A stretch of 64,000 nucleotides of DNA from contig JAFQUB010000027.1 of NCBI GenBank assembly GCA_017408735.1, positions 62,001-126,000 on the forward strand, given 5' to 3'. Below, piece by piece: positions 53,488 to 62,017 of this stretch. How positions within the stretch are numbered: the stretch's first letter is position 1; the number at the start of each line of letters is the position of its first letter. The position numbers and the translations under genes are program-made. This DNA is from Lachnospiraceae bacterium. GTDB lineage: Bacteria > Bacillota > Clostridia > Lachnospirales > Lachnospiraceae. The notes beneath the pieces were generated by a model that was not told where the DNA came from, did not search any database, and saw only the letters and a list, made by a program, of their open reading frames with translations.

Positions 53488-54267
53488 ATGTTGGAAACTG
53501 AAAAATGTTTGGCATACAAGCAAATAGGAAATCAAAAAAGCAATGTAACATTAGTATTTTTACATGGGTCTACAATGACAAAAGAAGGATTGTTACCGTT
53601 TGCGGAAGGATTTGGGGATTATAACTGTATTGTTTTTGATTTGACAGCACATGGGGAATCAAGTGGTACAGAACCAGAAGAAATTACTGTATTTGCAGAG
53701 AATGTGGAACAGTCAGTGCAGGAATTACAACAGAAGCAGATTATAGGTAAAAAGGTTGTGATGCTGGGGTATTCTATGGGTGGAGCCATCACCTGTGAGA
53801 TTGCTATACGAAAAAAAATATTATTATCTGGAATGGTACTTCTTAGCAGTGGAGGAGATTTAAAGAGCTATACTCCATTGGTAGATGGATTAAAACAAAT
53901 ATCACCAGAGCAGTTTGAAGTAACGGACGTTTTTTCATACTTGTTTGGAAGTGATACGTCAGAAAAAGAGAGAGAGGCCATTGTTAAAAAATTTGATTCA
54001 ACAAAGGTTTCTAATGAAATAAGTTATGGGGATTTGATGGCTTCTAACCGGTACAACAGACTTTCAGACTGTAAAAACATTGTTATTCCGGCATTGATGG
54101 TTCAGGGGAATGATGACCAGATTGTGTTGCCGGAAGCAGCGGTGGCCACATGGAAGGAAATCCCGGACAGCCAGTTGTTAATGATACCGTATAAGGGACA
54201 TGCTGCAATTTATGAGGCTCAAAAGCTGGTAACAGAAAAAATTATTGAATTTGTCCAGAGGTTGTAG
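53488..54267 (+). CDS. Alpha/beta hydrolase
   Basis: 259 residues from the ATG at 53488 after AAAGGGGG; an open frame upstream to 53371 covers the promoter and is not coding. VFLHGSTMTKEG (oxyanion loop), LGYSMGG (nucleophile Ser96), VQGNDDQIV (acid) and PYKGHAAIYE (His) are in the normal order. A small lid lies at about 125-175. The substrate, an ester, thioester or lactone, is unknown. It starts a possible transcript with a KAS III-like gene and a chemoreceptor. Confidence 0.88.
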   Translation: MLETEKCLAYKQIGNQKSNVTLVFLHGSTMTKEGLLPFAEGFGDYNCIVFDLTAHGESSGTEPEEITVFAENVEQSVQELQQKQIIGKKVVMLGYSMGGAITCEIAIRKKILLSGMVLLSSGGDLKSYTPLVDGLKQISPEQFEVTDVFSYLFGSDTSEKEREAIVKKFDSTKVSNEISYGDLMASNRYNRLSDCKNIVIPALMVQGNDDQIVLPEAAVATWKEIPDSQLLMIPYKGHAAIYEAQKLVTEKIIEFVQRL

Positions 54268-54330
54268 ATAGCTTGATTGAAATTAGTGTCTATTTTTGAA
54301 TCAGGTGTGTGGGGTAAGGAGGTCTCTTAG

Positions 54331-55332
54331 ATGGGAAATAATATAATGATAAAAGGGGTAAGTTATTATCATCCGGAGAATTCTGTGGATAATGAGTATT
54401 TTATTGAACATTTTAAAAATCTGGGGACAGATATTGAAGGCTTGTTAAAAGCAACTGGAAGAAAGCGTAGATACATTTCCAATAATAAAGCAGAGAATAT
54501 GCTAACTATGGGTTATCAGGCAGCAAGTGATGTGTTAAAAAAAACACATATTAAGGTATCACAGATTAATCTGTTGGTATTTTCGTCGGGTACACCGGAA
54601 TACATTGCACCTACCAATGCTATAAAGCTTCATTCTATGCTGGGAGCTCCTCAGAGATGTGCAGTTTATGATTTAAACGCAAATTGTGCAGGGATGGTAG
54701 TTGCGTTTGAACAGGTGGTGCGCGTTATGAAAAGTAATCAGAATATAAAATATGCTTTGATTGTAGGTTCAGATCAGTTGAATCGGTATGCAAGATACAA
54801 TGAAGCAATTGCATATTCAAACTTTGGGGATTCTGCCTGTGCTATGCTGTTGGAAAATGTTTTCAATACAGAACGAGGCTTTTGGGATTCTGATTATTAT
54901 ACAAATTCCAGCCATCATGACAAAATTCTTTTGCCGGCAAAAGGAATGTCCAGTGTAGCATTGGATAGAAGCTTGCCGACACAGGATAAGCTGGTGAAGT
55001 GGACACCATTTGATTTGGGTGGAGCTTTTCAGAGTGCCAAAATTTCTATTGATGAGTTGCTTTTTCGCAACAATTTGAAGAAGACGGATATAAAAAAATA
55101 TTTTTTGTCACAATTTGCGTTAAAGAATATAAAAAATGTTTGTAATGACTTAGAAGAAGAACTGGATAAATTTAAATTTATTGGTGATGAGTTTGGATAT
55201 ACAGGAACCACCAGTCCGGTGATTGCATATGCAAAAGCTTTGGAAAACGAGGAATTGGAAATAGGTGACTATGTGATATTTTGGACAGTAGGGGCAGGAA
55301 CCACTTGTGTATGTGTGCTTTACCAGTATTAA
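54331..55332 (+). CDS. KAS III-like thiolase-fold protein with altered active site
   Basis: 333 residues after AAGGAGG. The FabH layout is clear: NLLVFSSGTPEYIAPTNA, the nucleophile Cys119 in DLNANCAGM, and ALIVGSDQLNRYARYN. The two other triad positions differ. Where FabH has the His of HQAN, this protein has FLSQFALKN (Ser260), and the Asn of GNTSAAS is replaced in FGYTGTTSP. It is thus unlikely to be the fatty-acid initiation enzyme. It may make a secondary acyl product or signal, or be a non-decarboxylating acyltransferase. Confidence 0.78.
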   Translation: MGNNIMIKGVSYYHPENSVDNEYFIEHFKNLGTDIEGLLKATGRKRRYISNNKAENMLTMGYQAASDVLKKTHIKVSQINLLVFSSGTPEYIAPTNAIKLHSMLGAPQRCAVYDLNANCAGMVVAFEQVVRVMKSNQNIKYALIVGSDQLNRYARYNEAIAYSNFGDSACAMLLENVFNTERGFWDSDYYTNSSHHDKILLPAKGMSSVALDRSLPTQDKLVKWTPFDLGGAFQSAKISIDELLFRNNLKKTDIKKYFLSQFALKNIKNVCNDLEEELDKFKFIGDEFGYTGTTSPVIAYAKALENEELEIGDYVIFWTVGAGTTCVCVLYQY

Positions 55333-55412
55333 GATAAATTTGGAAAGTTACTTTTTATGAGTAAAGTATTGGGAAGGAAAATTCAAAACTACGATATGAG
55401 GAGGACAAGGCT

Positions 55413-56876
55413 ATGAACTTACAAATTCTAAAAAATGAAGAAAAACAGATGAATTTAATTATGTTTGGGGTTTGGGGATTTTTAATTCCTATAGCAGCAT
55501 GTGTATTTGTTATGCTGTTTTTAAAAGGTACTATTTTGGATACATCTATTTTATTAGGACTTGTATTGGCAGTGTTAATAAGGGTTTTTGAGAAAAAGTT
55601 AGACTTTAGGGCAAAATACTTATATGCTTGTTTGATGCCGGTTTACGGAGCATTTACTTTAATAGTTTCAAATGATGGGAAATTTGGTGCAATGACACAT
55701 GTATATTTTCTGGCAACGATTATGGTAATTGCGTATTATGATGTTTCTGTTGTTAAAGTGAATATAGCAGTCACGATGGCAGTAAATATAATTGCAATGA
55801 TTATATTTCCTGGTGCGTATTTGAAATTGCATAATTTAATAGTTTGGATTTTTATATGGATTGTATATGCGTTATGTGCAATTACAGCCTTTTTAATCTC
55901 TGGCAGAACGTATAATCTTTTTGTGGACGTTGAGAAAAAAGAAGATGAAGTTGAAAATATACTCAAAAAAGTTAGCGGTATCACAGAAAATTTGAGTGGA
56001 GCCAGTACATTATTGGTTGAAACATCCCAGACAGAAAGTGCTTCTACGGAAGAACTTTCTGCCATTAGTGAAAATCTTTTGGAAAGCAATGGAACTATGT
56101 TAGATAAAGCAGAACAGAGTAAGGAAAACCTTGCAAGTCTGGAAGAAAGCTGTGAACATATGGAACATAAGATGAGTGATGTGGATTTGATTTCTAAAGA
56201 ATTAGTGGATATTTCCGTTTCAAATGAACAGGCTTTGAATAATTTGATGAGTATGAGTGAAGAAGTAGAACGTTCTACCAGCAAGACGCGAGAAGTAACA
56301 GATAAGCTGTTAAAAGAATCTGGTGAAATTGGAAAAACACTGGATATTATCAATGAAATTGCAGAATCTATTAATCTGCTTGCGTTGAATGCTTCTATAG
56401 AAGCAGCTCGTGCAGGAGAAGCAGGAAAAGGTTTTGCGGTAGTTGCTCAAGAAGTGGGGCACTTGGCAGAAAATACAAAAGAATCTTTGAAAAACGTAAA
56501 TTATGTAGTATCCAGAGTGCAAAGCGGAACCACAGATGTTTCCAAATTTATGAATGAAAATGCAGAACAGTTGTTAAATCAGAATAAGGTAATTGTGGAA
56601 ACAGTACATGGAATCCGAAATATGATGGAACTGTTAAAGAAATCTTTAGGTGTCATTACAGAAGCAAATGAAATCCGAGAAATGCAGAATTCTGTAATAC
56701 AGGAAACAGTAAAGATTAATGAGGATATTGCAGAAAGAATTAATCAGGAAAATAAAGAATTTTCCAACATTACCAGTATGGTACAGGGAAATACAAAAGA
56801 AATTATGGTATTGATGGAACAGGTGGACACCATTAATAGTATGATTAAGGAGTTGGAAGGCTTAATGGAAGCATAA
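55413..56876 (+). CDS. Chemoreceptor with six-TM sensor and no HAMP
   Basis: 487 residues after GAGGAGG. Six hydrophobic segments in the first 170 residues with very short loops, suggesting that the ligand is membrane-soluble or sensed in the bilayer. There is no HAMP domain; a coiled coil leads directly to the signalling domain, with tip [28 protein letters not shown]. It is the third gene after a hydrolase and KAS III-like protein. Sensing of a hydrophobic acyl product is a testable idea. Confidence 0.88.
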   Translation: MNLQILKNEEKQMNLIMFGVWGFLIPIAACVFVMLFLKGTILDTSILLGLVLAVLIRVFEKKLDFRAKYLYACLMPVYGAFTLIVSNDGKFGAMTHVYFLATIMVIAYYDVSVVKVNIAVTMAVNIIAMIIFPGAYLKLHNLIVWIFIWIVYALCAITAFLISGRTYNLFVDVEKKEDEVENILKKVSGITENLSGASTLLVETSQTESASTEELSAISENLLESNGTMLDKAEQSKENLASLEESCEHMEHKMSDVDLISKELVDISVSNEQALNNLMSMSEEVERSTSKTREVTDKLLKESGEIGKTLDIINEIAESINLLALNASIEAARAGEAGKGFAVVAQEVGHLAENTKESLKNVNYVVSRVQSGTTDVSKFMNENAEQLLNQNKVIVETVHGIRNMMELLKKSLGVITEANEIREMQNSVIQETVKINEDIAERINQENKEFSNITSMVQGNTKEIMVLMEQVDTINSMIKELEGLMEA

Positions 56877-56901
56877 AAGTATAATCTTATAAAAAGGGCT
56901 C

Positions 56902-56930
56902 TTGACAAAGCGGTGAGCTGTTGGTAGAAT
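56902..56930 (+). promoter_or_regulatory. Upstream promoter in the glnA leader region (P1)
   Basis: TTGACA, 17 bases, TAGAAT. Transcription would start at about 56937, inside the 5' arm of the next terminator. Confidence 0.65.
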
Positions 56931-56934
56931 TAAG

Positions 56935-56978
56935 AAAGGACAAAGAGGTTCAGAATTGGGATTTCTTTGTCCTTTTTT
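56935..56978 (+). terminator. Intrinsic terminator between two promoters upstream of glnA
   Basis: AAAGGACAAAGA and TCTTTGTCCTTT make a perfect 12-base stem with a 17-base loop and a six-T tail. It can end the chemoreceptor transcript. With promoter P1 it could also bound a tiny RNA of about 40 bases. Confidence 0.8.
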
Positions 56979-56998
56979 GCGTGTAAAACCGCTGGGAA

Positions 56999-57027
56999 TT
57001 GACAGAAACACCGTGAATTGATATGAT
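56999..57027 (+). promoter_or_regulatory. glnA proximal promoter (P2)
   Basis: TTGACA, 17 bases, TATGAT, about 55 bases before the glnA start. Probably the main glnA promoter. Confidence 0.75.
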
Positions 57028-57089
57028 AAATAGCGTGTTTTAGAACATTGCCGGTTTCTAGTGGCATATTTGGTAAAGGAGAGAATGAG

Positions 57090-58421
57090 ATGAGTAAATA
57101 CACCAAGGAAGATGTAATCAAACTTGTTGAGGATGAAGATGTAGAATTTATCAGATTGCAGTTTACGGATATGTTTGGAACACTAAAAAATGTTGCAATT
57201 ACTTCAAGTCAGTTAGAGAAAGCACTGAACAATAAATGTATGTTTGACGGGTCATCTATTGAAGGGTTTGTAAGAATTGAAGAAAGTGATATGTATTTAT
57301 ATCCGGATTTGGATACATTTGCTATTTTCCCATGGCGTCCACAGCAGGGAAAGGTAGCACGCCTGATTTGTGATGTTTACCGACCGGATGAGAAACCATT
57401 TGAAGGAGATCCGAGATACATATTGAAGAAGGAAATTGCAAAAGCAAAAGAAATGGGATATGAATTTAATGTGGGACCGGAATGTGAATTTTTCTTATAT
57501 CACACCGATGACAATTCACAGCCAACCACAATTACACATGAAAAAGCCGGATATTTTGATTTGAGCCCGGTGGATTATGGTGAAAATGCAAGACGTGACA
57601 TGGTATTAACTTTGGAAGATATGGGCTTTGAGATTGAAGCGTCCCATCATGAGGTGGCACCGGCGCAGCACGAAATAGATTTCAAATATGATGAGGCCTT
57701 AAATACTGCAGACAATATTATGACATTTAAACTTACAGTAAAAACAATTGCAAAACGTCATGGTCTGCACGCAACCTTTATGCCAAAGCCAAAGGCGGGA
57801 ATAAATGGTTCCGGTATGCATACGAATATGTCCTTGTTTAAAGATGGAAAAAATGCTTTTTATGATATAGAAGATAAAAATGGATTAAGCAAGGAAGCAT
57901 ATTACTTTATTGGCGGTATTATGAAGCACATCAATGCCATTACAGCTATTGCTAATCCACTGGTAAATTCATACAAACGTCTGATTCCGGGATTTGAAGC
58001 ACCGGTGTATATTGCCTGGTCAGCGAAGAACAGAAGTCCGTTGGTACGAATTCCGGCTACAAGAGGTGAAGGCACCAGAGTGGAATTAAGAAGCCCGGAT
58101 CCATCCTGTAATCCATATCTGACACTGGCCTTGTGTCTGGCAGCAGGCATGGAGGGAATCAAAAATAAAATTGAACCACCAGAAAGTGTAGATAAAAATA
58201 TTTTCGATATGACAGAAGAAGAGAAAGAAAAAGAGAATATTAAGGGCCTGCCGGAAAATCTTATGGAAGCAGTAAGAGCTTTGGAAGAAGATGAATTTGT
58301 TAAAGGAGTACTGGGGGAACATATAGCACAGAAATATGTGGAATCCAAGAAAGTTGAGTGGAAAGAATATATCAGTCAGGTCAGCGCGTGGGAGACAGAC
58401 ACCTATCTTTACCGTATTTAG
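57090..58421 (+). CDS. glnA: Glutamine synthetase type I (alpha)
   Basis: 443 residues from the ATG at 57090, which follows [26 protein letters not shown], the beta-grasp start [45 protein letters not shown] and [14 protein letters not shown] are the catalytic and metal motifs. The length and the lack of the adenylylated Tyr loop fit GSI-alpha of Gram-positives, controlled by feedback rather than by GlnE. It makes glutamine from glutamate and ammonia. An ANTAR protein gene follows. Confidence 0.96.
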   Translation: MSKYTKEDVIKLVEDEDVEFIRLQFTDMFGTLKNVAITSSQLEKALNNKCMFDGSSIEGFVRIEESDMYLYPDLDTFAIFPWRPQQGKVARLICDVYRPDEKPFEGDPRYILKKEIAKAKEMGYEFNVGPECEFFLYHTDDNSQPTTITHEKAGYFDLSPVDYGENARRDMVLTLEDMGFEIEASHHEVAPAQHEIDFKYDEALNTADNIMTFKLTVKTIAKRHGLHATFMPKPKAGINGSGMHTNMSLFKDGKNAFYDIEDKNGLSKEAYYFIGGIMKHINAITAIANPLVNSYKRLIPGFEAPVYIAWSAKNRSPLVRIPATRGEGTRVELRSPDPSCNPYLTLALCLAAGMEGIKNKIEPPESVDKNIFDMTEEEKEKENIKGLPENLMEAVRALEEDEFVKGVLGEHIAQKYVESKKVEWKEYISQVSAWETDTYLYRI

Positions 58422-58466
58422 TGTTGTAAAAGACATGAAAAATACATTGGGTAAGGAGGTGTGAAG

Positions 58467-59015
58467 TTGACTAGCGTAATTGTAGTATTTCCGAAAATTG
58501 AAGATGCCAAAAACATCAAAAATCTGTTGGCAAGAAGCGGTTTTCATGTGCTTCTTGCTTGTACTACCGGGGCACAGGCCTTGCAGCAGATGAATCACCT
58601 TGATGGGGGCGTTGTTGTTTGTGGTTATAAAATGGCAGATATGATATATTCCCAGCTACGGGACTATATGCCGCCACAATTTGAAATGCTGTTAGTTGCT
58701 TCGCAAAATCTCTGGAGTGAATGTTCCAGCAGTGAGCTGGTGTGTCTGGCAATGCCAATCAAGGTACATGAACTGGTAAACACACTGGGGATGATGGTTC
58801 AGGCCCAGGAGCGAAGAAGGAAAAAAGCAAAACAGAAGGGTAATTTAAGGTCGCCGGAAGAACAGGCGATTATTTTGGAGGCGAAACGCCTTCTTATGGA
58901 ACGAAATAATATGACAGAAGAGGATGCACACCGCTACATACAGAAATGCAGTATGGACAGTGGAACAAATATGGTGGAAACAGCACAAATGGTGCTTAGT
59001 ATCATGGATGCTTAA
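58467..59015 (+). CDS. ANTAR RNA-binding regulator with pseudo-receiver domain
   Basis: 182 residues from the TTG at 58467, 7 bases after AAGGAGG; the GTG at 58461 is too close to it. The N-terminal 110 residues have the strand/helix rhythm of a receiver, but the acidic pocket is lost (VVFPKIEDA for the DDE region) and [10 protein letters not shown] replaces the phospho-Asp strand. A basic linker RRRKKAKQK precedes the ANTAR helices (about 125-180): [39 protein letters not shown] proteins bind paired RNA hairpins and prevent termination, often in nitrogen genes. Confidence 0.85.
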   Translation: MTSVIVVFPKIEDAKNIKNLLARSGFHVLLACTTGAQALQQMNHLDGGVVVCGYKMADMIYSQLRDYMPPQFEMLLVASQNLWSECSSSELVCLAMPIKVHELVNTLGMMVQAQERRRKKAKQKGNLRSPEEQAIILEAKRLLMERNNMTEEDAHRYIQKCSMDSGTNMVETAQMVLSIMDA

Positions 59016-59038
59016 GAAATATAAAGGAGATAATAAAC

Positions 59039-59872
59039 ATGAAATTTACAAAAATGCATGGAATTGGGAACGATTACGTTTATGTAAACGGTTTTGAGGA
59101 AAAGGTGGAAGATAAAGTGGCAACAGCCATAAAGGTAAGTGACCGTCATTTTGGAATTGGTTCTGATGGTTTGATTTTTGTTAATCCATCTAAAGTGGCT
59201 GATTTCGAAATGGAAATGTATAACAGTGACGGTTCCAGGTCAGAAATGTGTGGAAATGGAATCCGCAGTGTGGCAAAGTATGTGTATGATTTTGGATTGA
59301 CGGACAAGACGGAAATCAGTATCGAAACGCTGGGCGGAATTAAATTTCTGAAATTAGCTGTGGAAAACGGTAAAGTAAAAGAAGTTACCGTGGATATGGG
59401 AGAACCGGAACTGATTGCAGAAAAAATCCCGGTAATTTCTTCCAATGAAAAAGTAATCAGTGAAGACATTACTGTAGATGGAGAAATTTATCAGATGACG
59501 GCAGTTTCTATGGGGAACCCTCATGCAGTAGTATATTATGATGGCATTGCTCAGATGGAAATTGAAAAACTGGGACCAAAATTTGAAAATCATGAAAGAT
59601 TTCCAAGACGTGTTAACACGGAGTTTGTGGAAGTTATTGACCGAAATACCGTTTCTATGCGTGTTTGGGAACGTGGCTCAGGAGAAACTCTGGCTTGTGG
59701 AACAGGTGCCTGTGCGGTTGCTGTGGCATGTATTCTAAATGGACTGACGGAGTCTAAGGTGAAGGTGAAGTTACTTGGCGGCGATTTGTTTATTCATTGG
59801 GATAAAGAAACAAATCATGTTTATATGACAGGCCCTGCAGAAACCGTATTCCAGGGCGAAATTGAATTATAA
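59039..59872 (+). CDS. dapF: Diaminopimelate epimerase
   Basis: 277 residues. The two active cysteines are Cys71 in EMCGNGIRS and Cys220 in [18 protein letters not shown] is the N-terminal motif. It interconverts LL- and meso-diaminopimelate for lysine and peptidoglycan. It follows the ANTAR gene by 23 bases and precedes dapL by 27. Confidence 0.96.
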   Translation: MKFTKMHGIGNDYVYVNGFEEKVEDKVATAIKVSDRHFGIGSDGLIFVNPSKVADFEMEMYNSDGSRSEMCGNGIRSVAKYVYDFGLTDKTEISIETLGGIKFLKLAVENGKVKEVTVDMGEPELIAEKIPVISSNEKVISEDITVDGEIYQMTAVSMGNPHAVVYYDGIAQMEIEKLGPKFENHERFPRRVNTEFVEVIDRNTVSMRVWERGSGETLACGTGACAVAVACILNGLTESKVKVKLLGGDLFIHWDKETNHVYMTGPAETVFQGEIEL

Positions 59873-59899
59873 AAGGATAGAGCGCTAGGAGGAAAGAAA

Positions 59900-61114
59900 A
59901 TGGCAAAAGTAAATGACAACTATCTTAAATTACCGGGAAGTTATCTTTTTTCTACGATTGGAAAGAAAGTAAGTGCTTTTCAGGGAGCAAATCCTGACAA
60001 ACAAATTATTCGTCTTGGTATCGGTGATGTAACACAGCCACTGGCACCTGCAATTATTGAAGCAATGCATTCAGCAGTGGATGAAATGGGACAGGCAGAC
60101 ACTTTCCGTGGCTATGCACCGGATTTAGGATATGATTTCTTAAGAAATGCAATCGTTGAAAATGATTATAAAGCAAGAGGATGCGATATTGCAGCAGATG
60201 AAATTTTTGTTTCTGACGGAGCAAAATGTGATTCATCTAACATTCAGGAAATTTTCAGTCTGGATAATAAAATTGCAGTTTGTGACCCTGTCTATCCTGT
60301 TTATGTAGATTCTAACGTAATGGCAGGAAGAACAGGCACATATGATGCAAAATCAGAAACATGGAGTGATGTGATTTATATGCCATGTTTAGCTGATAAT
60401 AATTTTGCACCGGAACTTCCAAAGGAAACCCCGGACTTAATTTACCTTTGTTTCCCAAATAACCCCACCGGTTCTACAATTACAAAGGCTCAGTTGCAGG
60501 AATGGGTTGATTATGCAAACAAAGTAGGTTCTGTGATTATTTATGATGCTGCTTACGAAGCATATATTTCTGAAAGTGATGTACCTCATACAATTTATGA
60601 ATGTGAAGGGGCAAAAACATGTGCAATCGAATTAAAGAGCTTTTCAAAGAATGCAGGATTTACAGGAGTTCGTCTTGGTTACACAGTAATTCCAAAGGAA
60701 TTAAAATGTAACGGAACTGCCTTAAATCCATTATGGGCAAGACGTCACGGAACAAAATACAATGGAGTTCCATACATTGTTCAGCGTGCCGGTGAAGCAG
60801 TATACTCTGGGGCAGGAAAGGAACAGCTTGCAAAACAGGTTGCTTATTACATGAACAATGCCAAAACAATAAAAGAAGGTCTTGCATCAGCAGGATACAC
60901 AGTATCCGGTGGTGTCAATGCGCCATATATATGGCTGAAAACACCGGATAATATGACATCTTGGGAGTTCTTTGATTTCTTATTGGAAAAAGCAAATGTG
61001 GTAGGTACTCCGGGGTCAGGATTTGGACCAAGTGGTGAAGGATATTTCCGTCTGACAGCATTCGGAACTTACGAAAATACATTAGCAGCGATTGAGAGAA
61101 TCAAGGCATTGTAA
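59900..61114 (+). CDS. dapL: LL-diaminopimelate aminotransferase
   Basis: 404 residues after AGGAGG. The fold-type-I PLP enzyme shows [10 protein letters not shown] at the start, [46 protein letters not shown] and the PLP lysine in [15 protein letters not shown]. It converts tetrahydrodipicolinate directly to LL-diaminopimelate, so this organism uses the one-step DapL route rather than the acyl routes. Paired with dapF, which uses its product. Confidence 0.95.
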   Translation: MAKVNDNYLKLPGSYLFSTIGKKVSAFQGANPDKQIIRLGIGDVTQPLAPAIIEAMHSAVDEMGQADTFRGYAPDLGYDFLRNAIVENDYKARGCDIAADEIFVSDGAKCDSSNIQEIFSLDNKIAVCDPVYPVYVDSNVMAGRTGTYDAKSETWSDVIYMPCLADNNFAPELPKETPDLIYLCFPNNPTGSTITKAQLQEWVDYANKVGSVIIYDAAYEAYISESDVPHTIYECEGAKTCAIELKSFSKNAGFTGVRLGYTVIPKELKCNGTALNPLWARRHGTKYNGVPYIVQRAGEAVYSGAGKEQLAKQVAYYMNNAKTIKEGLASAGYTVSGGVNAPYIWLKTPDNMTSWEFFDFLLEKANVVGTPGSGFGPSGEGYFRLTAFGTYENTLAAIERIKAL

Positions 61115-61135
61115 GCTTTTTATACTGTAATAAAC

Positions 61136-61165
61136 AAAAGGGCAGCCCTTGGGCTGCCCTTTAAA
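61136..61165. terminator. Terminator after dapL
   Basis: AAAGGGCAGCCC and GGGCTGCCCTTT form a near-perfect palindrome with a minimal loop. U-tract weak. Confidence 0.6.
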
Positions 61166-61220
61166 AGTTACAAAAATATTACAAAAATTTGTGAAAAGCC
61201 ACGAAAAAAGATAATTTGTG

Positions 61221-61248
61221 TTGTAATCTTTAGAAAAAAATGTATAAT
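61221..61248 (+). promoter_or_regulatory. Promoter for the GT2 / DUF2298-like pair
   Basis: TTGTAA, 16 bases, TATAAT. Confidence 0.5.
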
Positions 61249-61292
61249 AAGAAGGGCAGTAATGAACAAATGTAAACATAAAGGGGAAAAAT

Positions 61293-62003
61293 ATGGATAA
61301 ATTATATATTGTTATTCCGGCGTACAATGAAGAATCTAACATCGAGAATGTAATCAATGACTGGTATCCGGTTGTGGAAAAAGTTGGCGGAGAAAGCAGA
61401 TTAGTTATTATCAATGATGGAAGCAAGGATAACACATACGAAATTATGCAGAAATTAAAACAGGAAAAGAACCTCACTATGTTTGAACCAATGACAAAAC
61501 CAAATGGTGGACATGGAGCAACAATTCTGTTCGGTTATAATTATGCAATTGAACAGGGTGCAGATTACATATTCCAGACGGATTCTGATGGACAGACGTT
61601 ACCGGATGAATTTTGGCAGTTCTGGGAAGAAAGAGAAAAGTATGATATGTTGATTGGACATCGTAGCAAGAGAGAGGACGGCTCTTCCAGAGTGTTCGTT
61701 ACCAAAACGTTAAAACTGGTAATACGTCTTTGTTTTGGGGTATCGGTGACAGATGCCAATACACCATTCCGTGTGATGAAAGTTAGTACATTAAAGCAGT
61801 ATATTGGCTTGATTCCAAAAGACTACAACTTATCTAATGTAATTATTTCAGTTATCTATGCCAAGAAAAAATTGGCAGTGAAATACATACCAATTACTTT
61901 TAGAGAACGCCAGGGTGGAGTCAATTCCATTAATATTAAAAAAATTATTGGAATTGGGAAACAGGCAATCAAAGATTTTAGAGTAATTGGAAAAACAATA
62001 TAA
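61293..62003 (+). CDS. GT2 glycosyltransferase (polyprenyl-phosphate mannose/glucose synthase-like)
   Basis: 236 residues after AAAGGGG. LYIVIPAYNEESNIENVI, VIINDGSKDNTYEIM, NGGHGATILFGYNYA, IFQTDSDGQT and HRSKREDGSSRVFV are DPM1-like. No membrane segments. It probably charges polyprenyl phosphate with a hexose that the downstream membrane protein uses outside. Confidence 0.87.
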   Translation: MDKLYIVIPAYNEESNIENVINDWYPVVEKVGGESRLVIINDGSKDNTYEIMQKLKQEKNLTMFEPMTKPNGGHGATILFGYNYAIEQGADYIFQTDSDGQTLPDEFWQFWEEREKYDMLIGHRSKREDGSSRVFVTKTLKLVIRLCFGVSVTDANTPFRVMKVSTLKQYIGLIPKDYNLSNVIISVIYAKKKLAVKYIPITFRERQGGVNSINIKKIIGIGKQAIKDFRVIGKTI

Positions 62004-62017
62004 TGTAAGGTGGTATT

